Shown here one piece after another: positions 1 through 8,841 of a stretch of 64,000 bases of DNA (position 1 is the first letter of the stretch; each line of letters begins with the position of its first letter). The translations under genes and the position numbers were made by a program. The notes beneath the pieces are model-generated. The model worked only from the letters and a program-made list of their open reading frames with translations, had not been told where the DNA came from and did no database searches. This DNA comes from Owenia fusiformis (lineage: Eukaryota > Annelida > Polychaeta > Sabellida > Oweniidae), in NCBI GenBank assembly GCA_903813345.2, contig CAIIXF020000012.1, positions 5,561,318-5,625,317 on the forward strand. The letters run 5' to 3'.

Positions 1-446
1 CAACGACTGATGTCTAGAAACTTGGAATATTTCATGTAACTGATGTCCAGAAACTTAGAAGATATAACTGATGTCTAGAAAGATAGAATATTCTCGACCA
101 ATGATGTCCAGAAACTTAGAATATTCTCGATAACTGATGTCAGAAAGATAGCAATTTTCGACAACTGATAGTGAGAAATGGATAGACACTCTTTAATATA
201 AACTTTGATATTTCACATAAACAAAGGACTTTCAAGTAGCCTTTTACAACTTAATTTACACCGATTTATTCTGTATACATTTTTGGGCTGGATAAGCAAC
301 AATATATGTGTGTTTATTTTATATTCGATGTTGTGTCGCTATATCATCACGTGCATTTAATGTGCACCAAGTATCCCTCGAAGTGACTTAGCCTAATAAA
401 ATAAATAACAACCATCCACACTACCCAAATTAGGCTAGTTGTTACA
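1..446 (+). repeat. 5' LTR, 3' part only
   Basis: This is the last 446 bases of the upstream LTR, ending TGTTACA immediately before the primer-binding site. It holds the final monomers of the tandem array, a unique stretch of about 270 bp and an AATAAA at 395-400. It corresponds base for base to 7058-7503. The rest of the LTR, including its promoter, lies before the window. Confidence 0.9.
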
Positions 447-447
447 T

Positions 448-465
448 TGGTGGCAGCGGTGGGAT
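448..465 (+). other. primer-binding site complementary to tRNA-Leu
   Basis: These 18 bases begin TGGTGGCAGCGG, one base after the LTR end. They are the reverse complement of the 3' end of eukaryotic tRNA-Leu including CCA (a 3' end reading ...CCGCTGCCACCA). This would prime minus-strand DNA synthesis from a leucine tRNA. The match to tRNA-Leu is from memory of conserved tRNA 3' ends. Confidence 0.8.
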
Positions 466-494
466 TGTGTTGATTAGTAATACAATATTCGAAT

Positions 495-3377
495 ATGGAA
501 CAAGGACTTGACCTTCCACCTCCTCCAGCTTTTGAGGACCTAACTGAGGGGGACCTGGAGAAAACAGTGTTTTTCAAGTCAGATGATATGGAAATCGATA
601 ATCCAACAGCTGCTGATGAGACAGCACCAGTGATAGAAGATAATGCGGAACAGGAACAGTCCCCTGGGAAGGTCACCCTGGCAGAAGGAGCCAGACCCAA
701 AATGACTGAGATTAATACTGAGCAGAGAGGGTTGCCCAGTTTATCGAGTACAGGATATTGGACAGGAGGTGTAATGTCAGAACTTGAGACACCATTTGAC
801 CCCATCTCTAAAAGAAGAGATCCCCAAGGAAAACAAAGATTTCCTTTAACTTCTTCTGTTGTTGGCGGATCAACCAGGAGGTTTAGAGAAGAGGATCCAA
901 GGAGACCAGACTTAAAAGTAATAGAAAGCAAGATTGAGAGAAGGATTGAGATGTTTAGTGAATCTTTGGTGGCTCAACAAAGACAGATGCAAAAATTGGC
1001 TGAAACCCAACAGAAGTGTATGAAGCAAGTATTTGAGACTCAAAGTACTCAAGTACACAACATTACTCAGATCGCAGAGCAAGTTCGACGTTGTCAGGAT
1101 CAACAAAAGACAAAACTACAAGGTATAAAGAGCCAGATAGAAACTATTCAAGAGACAATGGAGAGTTCCATCATTGAGAAAATTCAGAATAATTTTTCTT
1201 GTGAGATTGGCACTCAGGAACTCTCGAGAAAGACACCATCACATGATTACACCAGTCATATAGAGCATGTCGCCAGAATGCAGACTCCCTTGATCGAGGG
1301 TAGCCAACACCAACCTACAATGCCGACATTTACACCCGCCCCATTGGCTTCAGATGTGACAAAGCCTTGGCAGCTGCGTAGGCAAGATAAAGTTTTGCTG
1401 AGTCCCGGTTCAAATTTGATGGAGGATAAAAGCCAGGAATTCAATCAGCAGCAACCTGAAGATTTAGAGGGTTTTGGTCCAATTGGGGACAAGTCAGGGG
1501 ATGAGCATGCTGATTCCACCTCTTTTCAACGCTTTTCTCCATTCCGGAAGGAAGAGCCACTTAATCAACCTAAAGATTCACCAACGAAGAGATCTCCTAG
1601 TCCAAAGCCAGCTGGTTCAGTGGACAGATCGGAAAATGATGATAGCCTTCATGGTTCAAATCTATCAGCAGAGCTTGTCAAAATGTGCTCCAAGTTATGT
1701 GATAAGCTTGTAAAAGGAACTTCTGAACAATCCAGCAAAAGCAAAATCAAACCTGACGTTTATTCTGGAACTACACCATGGCAAGATTACAGAGCATATT
1801 TCGAGATTTGTGGGGAGGCTAATAAATGGTCGGAAGAGGAGAAGAGGAGGTTCTTAGCAACAAGTCTGAGAGGACCTGCCCAACAAATAGTGCTAGAGAT
1901 GGGACATGATTATAGCTACGATCAACTCCTCCTAGCCCTGGAGAAGCGTTTTGGCCCTGGGGGTAAAGCTGACGTCTATGAGGCAGAGTTAGTTGGCCGA
2001 ATTCGAAAACCAAAGGAATCCCTTCCGGCATTGGGCCAGGACATCCGCAGGCTCACAGCCTTAGCTTATCCGGAGATGAGCCAGTCAGCCCAAGATCGCC
2101 TAGCGAGACGGAGTTTTGAGCAAGCTATTCAGGATGATGATATAAGACGAACAATACACTTGAAGGAATGTATTACACTCGATAAGGCCATAGAAGTAGC
2201 CCTCAAGGAGGAGTCGTTTCTAGAATCAGAACGAATAAGGAAAGGCCAAAAACCAAAGTTAAGGGTGAACTTCATCGATTCCGAGGAAGAGTACTGCAAC
2301 TCTGTAAGTATTCCTGATGATAAGGAAGATGTGTTCCAGAAGATGGCTCAAATGATAGAACAAATGCAACAAGCTGTGCAAGAAACTTGCACCAAGAACC
2401 TGGAGAAAATGGTTGACCTGATGAAGTTAACCAGATTGGAATCTACAAATAGGGAGAACATGAACAATAGACCTAAATGTTTCTATTGTCACAAGCCTGG
2501 TCACCGGATAGCTGATTGTTATTCAAGGAAGCGTGCCGAAGAGCGAGATAAAACAGCACAGGAGAGATCTGGCCAGATTGCTACCATTGAATTTCTTTCT
2601 CTGCAGGGGAATGATGTTAAGTCTTCCAAGGACACTCAGAAGATAGTGGCACATGGTACAGTTTGCGACACCAATGTTTCATTTTTAGTTGACTCTGGAG
2701 CAGCTAGTACTATCATGAGTTCAAAGGTCTACCAGAATATACCTAAACACAGAAGACCCAAGCTTGAGCCGCCTAAGAGAGTTATCTTGCAAGCTGGTGG
2801 ACAACCGCTGCAAATGAAAGGTGTTTCATGTCTTGAGGTTAACATTGATGGTCATACAGAGAACATAGAGGTTGTTGTGGCTGATATTGGCTTTGACGGA
2901 ATCTTAGGCACCGATTACTTAGCTGCCTCTGGAGCTGTGTTGAACTATCGTCAGTGTAAAATGACATTTGAACAAGAGAATCCTGAAAGTTTTTATGATC
3001 ACCCTATAGACTCAAGAGTGCCTAAAGATCAAGCGAGTGAAGTCAAAGACAGAGAGGTAGATCAACGAGAAAGATTCGGGACGAGAGACAGCTCGACATA
3101 TCCCAAGAGATCGTCTAGGAGGACAGCTGCGGATCTAGCTGGTTTTTCCCGCTTCAGAGGACATAGATGTGCCAGGAACAAAAGATGTTGTAAAGTGTCT
3201 GGGCTAAGTGAAGACTACAACCTTAGAATTGACAGTAAGGATGAGAAACCCAGAACTTACTCAGCTAAGGCACCCCTATCCAAAATTTATAGAATGAGAC
3301 ATTTGAGGACTCAACCTGAACGTGACTTGGATGGCGACTGGAGGGATCATTGTTATTCCCATAGAGTGAAGCACTAA
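495..3377 (+). CDS. gag-protease polyprotein of the LTR retrotransposon (960 aa)
   Basis: A single uninterrupted frame from ATG at 495. Residues about 140-235 are charged and Gln/Glu-rich, likely coiled coil. Residues about 420-575 resemble a retrotransposon gag capsid domain (starting near PDVYSGTTPWQDYRAYFE). A CX2CX4HX4C zinc knuckle (CFYCHKPGHRIADC) lies at about 662-675. A retropepsin-like aspartic protease follows, with the catalytic DSGA at about 733-736 and the flap-side ILGTDYL near 804. The last 110 or so residues are basic and not recognised, and the frame stops where reverse transcriptase would normally begin. Expected roles are assembly of virus-like particles, RNA binding and polyprotein cleavage. 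The intact frame agrees with the identical LTRs: the copy is young and may still make protein, but cannot reverse-transcribe itself. Confidence 0.88.
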   Translation: MEQGLDLPPPPAFEDLTEGDLEKTVFFKSDDMEIDNPTAADETAPVIEDNAEQEQSPGKVTLAEGARPKMTEINTEQRGLPSLSSTGYWTGGVMSELETPFDPISKRRDPQGKQRFPLTSSVVGGSTRRFREEDPRRPDLKVIESKIERRIEMFSESLVAQQRQMQKLAETQQKCMKQVFETQSTQVHNITQIAEQVRRCQDQQKTKLQGIKSQIETIQETMESSIIEKIQNNFSCEIGTQELSRKTPSHDYTSHIEHVARMQTPLIEGSQHQPTMPTFTPAPLASDVTKPWQLRRQDKVLLSPGSNLMEDKSQEFNQQQPEDLEGFGPIGDKSGDEHADSTSFQRFSPFRKEEPLNQPKDSPTKRSPSPKPAGSVDRSENDDSLHGSNLSAELVKMCSKLCDKLVKGTSEQSSKSKIKPDVYSGTTPWQDYRAYFEICGEANKWSEEEKRRFLATSLRGPAQQIVLEMGHDYSYDQLLLALEKRFGPGGKADVYEAELVGRIRKPKESLPALGQDIRRLTALAYPEMSQSAQDRLARRSFEQAIQDDDIRRTIHLKECITLDKAIEVALKEESFLESERIRKGQKPKLRVNFIDSEEEYCNSVSIPDDKEDVFQKMAQMIEQMQQAVQETCTKNLEKMVDLMKLTRLESTNRENMNNRPKCFYCHKPGHRIADCYSRKRAEERDKTAQERSGQIATIEFLSLQGNDVKSSKDTQKIVAHGTVCDTNVSFLVDSGAASTIMSSKVYQNIPKHRRPKLEPPKRVILQAGGQPLQMKGVSCLEVNIDGHTENIEVVVADIGFDGILGTDYLAASGAVLNYRQCKMTFEQENPESFYDHPIDSRVPKDQASEVKDREVDQRERFGTRDSSTYPKRSSRRTAADLAGFSRFRGHRCARNKRCCKVSGLSEDYNLRIDSKDEKPRTYSAKAPLSKIYRMRHLRTQPERDLDGDWRDHCYSHRVKH

Positions 3378-3713
3378 CCAGAGAGTTGAGCCTTGAACGA
3401 GACATTTAGCATGAGTATAATTTTGTATTCATACTTAACAATTAGCTGAGAGTTAAAACTGAAAGGTTTTTGTACATAGTAGTTAGACATTTGTATTAAG
3501 TAGGTAGTTAGATATTTAGTGTTAGGTTTTGAGATACCAGCGTTTAATGAGTTTAGGTTTCTGAACTTTCGTTGTGCATTATAGTTGCAGCTAGTTGACC
3601 CTGGGGTTAAGTACATTTGGCAGGTTATATTTTTAGAAAATATCTAGTTAGGAAAAATTTGTTATCTTTTTATGTACTTAGGCTTGGTGTTGTAAACACC
3701 AAAATCATTGGAT
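3378..3713 (+). other. non-coding internal region where pol would be expected
   Basis: These 336 bases between the gag-protease stop and the purine tract carry no frame with reverse transcriptase, RNase H or integrase motifs. A complete Ty3/gypsy element would have about 3 kb of pol here. The basic C-terminal tail of the upstream ORF may mark the deletion junction. Confidence 0.7.
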
Positions 3714-3721
3714 GGGAGGAG
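3714..3721 (+). other. polypurine tract
   Basis: GGGAGGAG sits directly against the TGTAACA that opens the 3' LTR. This is the position and composition of a plus-strand priming site, and it fixes the LTR start at 3722. Confidence 0.8.
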
Positions 3722-4286
3722 TGTAACAAATTTTTAATTTTTCAATTTTTTATCTTTGGAGTCCAGTACCATTTTCTAGCAGTTCAGACAGTTTTGACAG
3801 TAGGAAAGTGTTTCCCAGTCAAGGTTGATAGGTGTTATACTTACATTAAGGTATGGAACACTTTAGATGTACAGGGAGTCGTTTTAACTGCTATTTTCTG
3901 TGAGATTCATTTTTGTTTTTATCTGTACATTTTTCTCACTTCCTGTAGAAGAACTCTGCTGACCTACATTCACTTACTCGTTTTTCCTTGCAATTTCACC
4001 ATAATTAGAGCCAATGATGATTGGTTTTTGTTATATTTATCTAGTTTATATCTTAATCTAGCTAATAAATTACAAGATATGTGTTCGTTTTGTGTTAAAC
4101 AGCAGAAATCGTGATTGCTAGGCAAAGCCATTTATTTTGCAAAAGTTATTTCCTCATTGCACCATGGTTGTTTATTTTGCACTAGTGATATCCTGCCTGG
4201 GATTCTAGTGGCTGACTAGGTATTGCATCAGCCCATTAGTCACGTGAAAGCCATGTGCCTAGTACATGCTACATACATGTCTGGGG

Positions 4287-4294
4287 TATAAAAG
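4287..4294 (+). promoter_or_regulatory. TATA box of the LTR promoter
   Basis: TATAAAAG follows a G-rich stretch in the unique U3 part of the LTR and precedes the tandem array by about 100 bp. It is the only good TATA element seen in the unique part of the LTR, so the array is probably transcribed. Confidence 0.65.
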
Positions 4295-4390
4295 CAGAGC
4301 ACTGATCGCTCCTAGCAGACACGTACACCACTTTTGAAGAGGAAGGAGCTCCTATGTCAGTGTCTCATCTACAGACGAGGGACTAAGAGG

Positions 4391-7232
4391 CTGAGAAACT
4401 TAGAATATTTACGACATCCCAGAAAGATAGAATATTCTCGACAATTGATGTCCAGAAACTTAGAATATTTCGATTACTGATGTCAGAAAGATAGAATATT
4501 CCGGCAACTGATGTCCAGAAACTTAGAATATTTACGACATCCCAGAAAGATAGAATATTCTCGACAATTGATGTCCAGAAACTTAGAAGATATAACTGAT
4601 GTCAGAAAGATAGAATATTCCCGGCAACTGATGTCCAGAAACTTAGAATATTTACGACATCCCAGAAAGATAGAATATTCTCGACAATTGATGTCCAGAA
4701 ACTTAGAAGATATAACTGATGTCAGAAAGATAGAATATTCCCGGCAACTGATGTCCAGAAACTTAGAATATTTCAACGACTGATGTCTAGAAACTTGGAA
4801 TATTTCGTGTTACTGATGTCCAGAAACTTAGAAGATATAACTGATGTCAGAAAGATAGAATATTCTCGACCAATGATGTCCAGAAACTTAGAATATTTCG
4901 ATTACTGATGTCCAGAAACTTAGAATATTTCAACGACTGATGTCTAGAAACTTGGAATATTTCGTGTAACTGATGTCCAGAAACTTAGAATATTTCGATT
5001 ACTGATATTCAGAAAGATAGAATATTCTCGACCAATGATGTCCAGAAACTTAGAATATTTCGATTACTGATGTCCAGAAACTTAGAATATTTCAACGACT
5101 GATGTCTAGAAACTTGGAATATTTCGTGTAACTGATGTCCAGAAACTTAGAATATTTCGATTACTGATATCCAGAAAGATAGAATATTTCAACGACTGAT
5201 GTCTAGAAACTTGGAATATTTCGTTTAACTGATGTCCAGAAACTTAGAAGATATAACTGATGTCAGAAAGATAGAATATTCTCGACCAATGATGTCCAGA
5301 AACTTAGAATATTTCGATTACTGATGTCCAGAAACTTAGAATATTTCAACGACTGATGTCTAGAAACTTGGAATATTTCATGTAACTGATGTCCAGAAAC
5401 TTAGAAGATATAACTGATGTCAGAAAGATAGAATATTCTCGACCAATGATGTCCAGAAACTTAGAATATTTCGATTACTGATGTCCAGAAACTTAGAATA
5501 TTTACTGATGTCAGAAAGATAGAATATTCCCGGCAACTGATGTCCAGAAACTTAGAATATTTACGACATCCCAGAAAGATAGAATATTCCCGGCAACTGA
5601 TGTCCAGAAACTTAGAATATTTACGACATCCCAGAAAGATAGAATATTCTCGACAATTGATGTCCAGAAACTTAGAAGATATAACTGATGTCAGAAAGAT
5701 AGAATATTCCCGGCAACTGATGTCCAGAAACTTAGAATATTTCAACGACTGATGTCTAGAAACTTGGAATATTTCGTGTTACTGATGTCCAGAAACTTAG
5801 AAGATATAACTGATGTCAGAAAGATAGAATATTCTCGACCAATGATGTCCAGAAACTTAGAATATTTCGATTACTGATGTCCAGAAACTTAGAATATTTC
5901 AACGACTGATGTCTAGAAACTTGGAATATTTCGTGTAACTGATGTCCAGAAACTTAGAATATTTCGATTACTGATATCCAGAAAGATAGAATATTTCAAC
6001 GACTGATGTCTAGAAACTTGGAATATTTCGTTTAACTGATGTCCAGAAACTTAGAAGATATAACTGATGTCAGAAAGATAGAATATTCTCGACCAATGAT
6101 GTCCAGAAACTTAGAATATTTCGATTACTGATGTCCAGAAACTTAGAATATTTCAACGACTGATGTCTAGAAACTTGGAATATTTCGTGTAACTGATGTC
6201 CAGAAACTTAGAATATTTCGATTACTGATATCCAGAAAGATAGAATATTTCAACGACTGATGTCTAGAAACTTGGAATATTTCGTTTAACTGATGTCCAG
6301 AAACTTAGAAGATATAACTGATGTCAGAAAGATAGAATATTCTCGACCAATGATGTCCAGAAACTTAGAATATTTCGATTACTGATGTCCAGAAACTTAG
6401 AATATTTACTGATGTCAGAAAGATAGAATATTCCCGGCAACTGATGTCCAGAAACTTAGAATATTTACGACATCCCAGAAAGATAGAATATTCCCGGCAA
6501 CTGATGTCCAGAAACTTAGAATATTTACGACATCCCAGAAAGATAGAATATTCTCGACAATTGATGTCCAGAAACTTAGAAGATATAACTGATGTCAGAA
6601 AGATAGAATATTCCCGGCAACTGATGTCCAGAAACTTAGAATATTTCAACGACTGATGTCTAGAAACTTGGAATATTTCGTGTTACTGATGTCCAGAAAC
6701 TTAGAAGATATAACTGATGTCAGAAAGATAGAATATTCTCGACCAATGATGTCCAGAAACTTAGAATATTTCGATTACTGATGTCCAGAAACTTAGAATA
6801 TTTCAACGACTGATGTCTAGAAACTTGGAATATTTCGTGTAACTGATGTCCAGAAACTTAGAATATTTCGATTACTGATATCCAGAAAGATAGAATATTT
6901 CAACGACTGATGTCTAGAAACTTGGAATATTTCGTTTAACTGATGTCCAGAAACTTAGAAGATATAACTGATGTCAGAAAGATAGAATATTCTCGACCAA
7001 TGATGTCCAGAAACTTAGAATATTTCGATTACTGATGTCCAGAAACTTAGAATATTTCAACGACTGATGTCTAGAAACTTGGAATATTTCATGTAACTGA
7101 TGTCCAGAAACTTAGAAGATATAACTGATGTCTAGAAAGATAGAATATTCTCGACCAATGATGTCCAGAAACTTAGAATATTCTCGATAACTGATGTCAG
7201 AAAGATAGCAATTTTCGACAACTGATAGTGAG
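4391..7232 (+). repeat. tandem array inside the LTR, short monomers in higher-order units
   Basis: Monomers of roughly 26-32 bp are variants of CTGATGTCCAGAAACTTAG followed by AATATT, in several flavours (AACTTAG, AACTTGG, AAGATAG). They are arranged in larger blocks: 5461-5745 recurs at 6365-6649, a spacing of 904 bp, with identical translations. About 25 copies of the palindrome GAATATTC occur. Open frames on both strands through the array are by-products of the monomer length. Confidence 0.92.
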
Positions 7233-7451
7233 AAATGGATAGACACTCTTTAATATAAACTTTGATATTTCACATAAACAAAGGACTTTCAAGTAGCCTT
7301 TTACAACTTAATTTACACCGATTTATTCTGTATACATTTTTGGGCTGGATAAGCAACAATATATGTGTGTTTATTTTATATTCGATGTTGTGTCGCTATA
7401 TCATCACGTGCATTTAATGTGCACCAAGTATCCCTCGAAGTGACTTAGCCT

Positions 7452-7457
7452 AATAAA
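7452..7457 (+). terminator. LTR polyadenylation signal
   Basis: AATAAA about 50 bp from the 3' end of the LTR; the same hexamer is at 395-400 in the 5' LTR. This position is usual for setting the R/U5 boundary. Confidence 0.55.
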
Positions 7458-7503
7458 ATAAATAACAACCATCCACACTACCCAAATTAGGCTAGTTGTT
7501 ACA

Positions 7504-8387
7504 ATATGTATGACTTGTTTTAACTTCCCAAATAACGAAATCAAGAAGAATATATTTTTTCACAGTTTTGAAATTTTGTGTCTATTTATTTTCACTAACC
7601 TTCAGTTTTCTGAATTTCATGGCTTTTACTTTTTGTAGATTTGGGAACAAATTTTTCCAGTTTTTTTAATTTCTTTGATTAAAATCTTTTAGAACCCAAC
7701 TTAAAATTAAGAAAACAGTACCATTCTACCTTTTTTCACCAAGCACTAGACTAAAATTTATATTGTGCGAATTTGAACTATTGGGATTTCGCGGCTAGTG
7801 TATTCTCACCAATGAGAGCATACTGTACTTCCCAAGATGAATCAATTGAAATTGAATCAGTCGAAGGGGTAGGTAGAAAAAATATCACCAATAATATTTT
7901 TACAAGATGTTATCACTGAGCTGAGGTTTACATACAGTACAGCTCCCATATATCTTTCTCTGAATTAGATTAATCATATATCATTTAATAATAATCAAAA
8001 CCATAATGCATTAAACTTTGTGTTTTCTTGAGATCATAAAAGTCGCATGTACTTTATCGGTACTATGTGTTCATTTAATAGAATACAGTATTACATTTTG
8101 TGAATCTTCAAAAAATCATGAAAATTGAAAAATATAATAGAACAGGAAATTTACAGAGAATACAGTATATCATGCTAGATTACATTGGTCTATAGTATTG
8201 TAATACAGTACATGTATTTTTTCCATGCAGATACTGTGCAAAGTATGAAGCAGCAAATACAGTATAATAACAATTATCATAAACATTGCCATCATTTTAT
8301 TTGACAAAAAAATAAATGTCCAATGCACGAGATAAAGTTTGGTCGGAATATCAATTTCCTAAATCATTTCAGATAGCAAAATATATA
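7504..8387. other. AT-rich DNA, no gene seen
   Basis: No open frame with codon-like composition, no splice-bounded exon and no strong repeat structure was found in these 880 bases. It is probably an old intergenic or intronic background into which the LTR element inserted. Confidence 0.5.
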
Positions 8388-8841
8388 CAGTAAAACCTGT
8401 CTAATCCGAATGCCAGTAGGGCTGGCTAAAAGCTTTGAGATTTTGAGGTGGTTGCATCTGCAAGATTCTTGCTTTTGAAGAAATATAAATGCATAAAATC
8501 ATTCTGAATTAATATTAATACTTTTATTGACAACATAGCTTTGTTCCAAAGTCATGCCAGAGAAACCAATTAGGATTGAGATCATTTGTTGTTTTTTCAA
8601 AAGTTTTGATAGCATAAGAACTCAGTGTTAAATTGACAACACGTGAGCAGTTTTGTAAGAAATATGTGATATTTTGTGAAAAGTGTTCGTTTAGGCAGGT
8701 TATTTTTCAAATATGAGTGTTCATTGTTCGAATTAGAGGTGTTCAGATTTCAAGGTTTTCTTAACATAGGAATCAATGGGAGGATAGATTTGGACTTGAA
8801 AAAGTGTTCGGATTAGCCAGGTGTTTGGATATACAGGACTG
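8388..8841. mobile_element. pogo/Tigger-like MITE
   Basis: It starts CAGTAAAACCTGTCTAATCC after TA. It ends with the inverted counterpart, whose reverse complement begins CAGTCCTGTATATCC and continues with a CTGGCTAATCCGAACAC-type segment. No transposase is encoded in about 450 bp, so this is a non-autonomous copy. A second copy lies at 62116-63455; the two share long stretches, for example a segment reading AATATGTGATATTTTGTGAA in this copy. Confidence 0.7.

Larger units (their letters stand above)
1..7503 (+). mobile_element. LTR retrotransposon, pol-less, 5' end beyond the window
   Basis: The order is: partial 5' LTR (1-446), primer-binding site (448-465), one gag-protease ORF (495-3377), a purine tract (3714-3721) and a complete 3' LTR (3722-7503). 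The 3' LTR starts TGTAACA and ends TGTTACA, a perfect terminal inverted repeat. Read by eye, the 446 bases of the 5' LTR inside the window match 7058-7503 without a difference, so the insertion looks recent. The internal region is only about 3.3 kb and encodes no reverse transcriptase, RNase H or integrase. The element therefore probably depends on a full-length relative for replication. The gag style and protease position suggest Ty3/gypsy affinity. The 5' target-site duplicate lies outside the window; the bases after the 3' LTR are ATATG. Confidence 0.9.
3722..7503 (+). repeat. 3' LTR, 3782 bp
   Basis: Bounded by TGTAACA and TGTTACA. The first 600 bp or so are unique U3-like sequence with a TATA box at 4287-4294. 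From about 4391 to 7232 it is a tandem array. The last 270 bp are unique and include AATAAA at 7452-7457. If transcription starts about 30 bp after the TATA box and ends after this AATAAA, the R region would be about 3.1 kb and U5 only a few tens of bases. Gypsy-type LTRs are usually a few hundred bases, so the array explains nearly all the excess. Confidence 0.9.

Noticed and set aside
3617-4114. 165-residue plus-strand frame across the purine tract and U3
   Set aside because: It straddles the LTR boundary, has no recognisable domain and looks like T-rich chance coding.
4483-6656. Long open frames on both strands with repeated residues in the LTR array
   Set aside because: They follow the monomer period, run on opposite strands over the same DNA, and contain only repeat-derived sequence.
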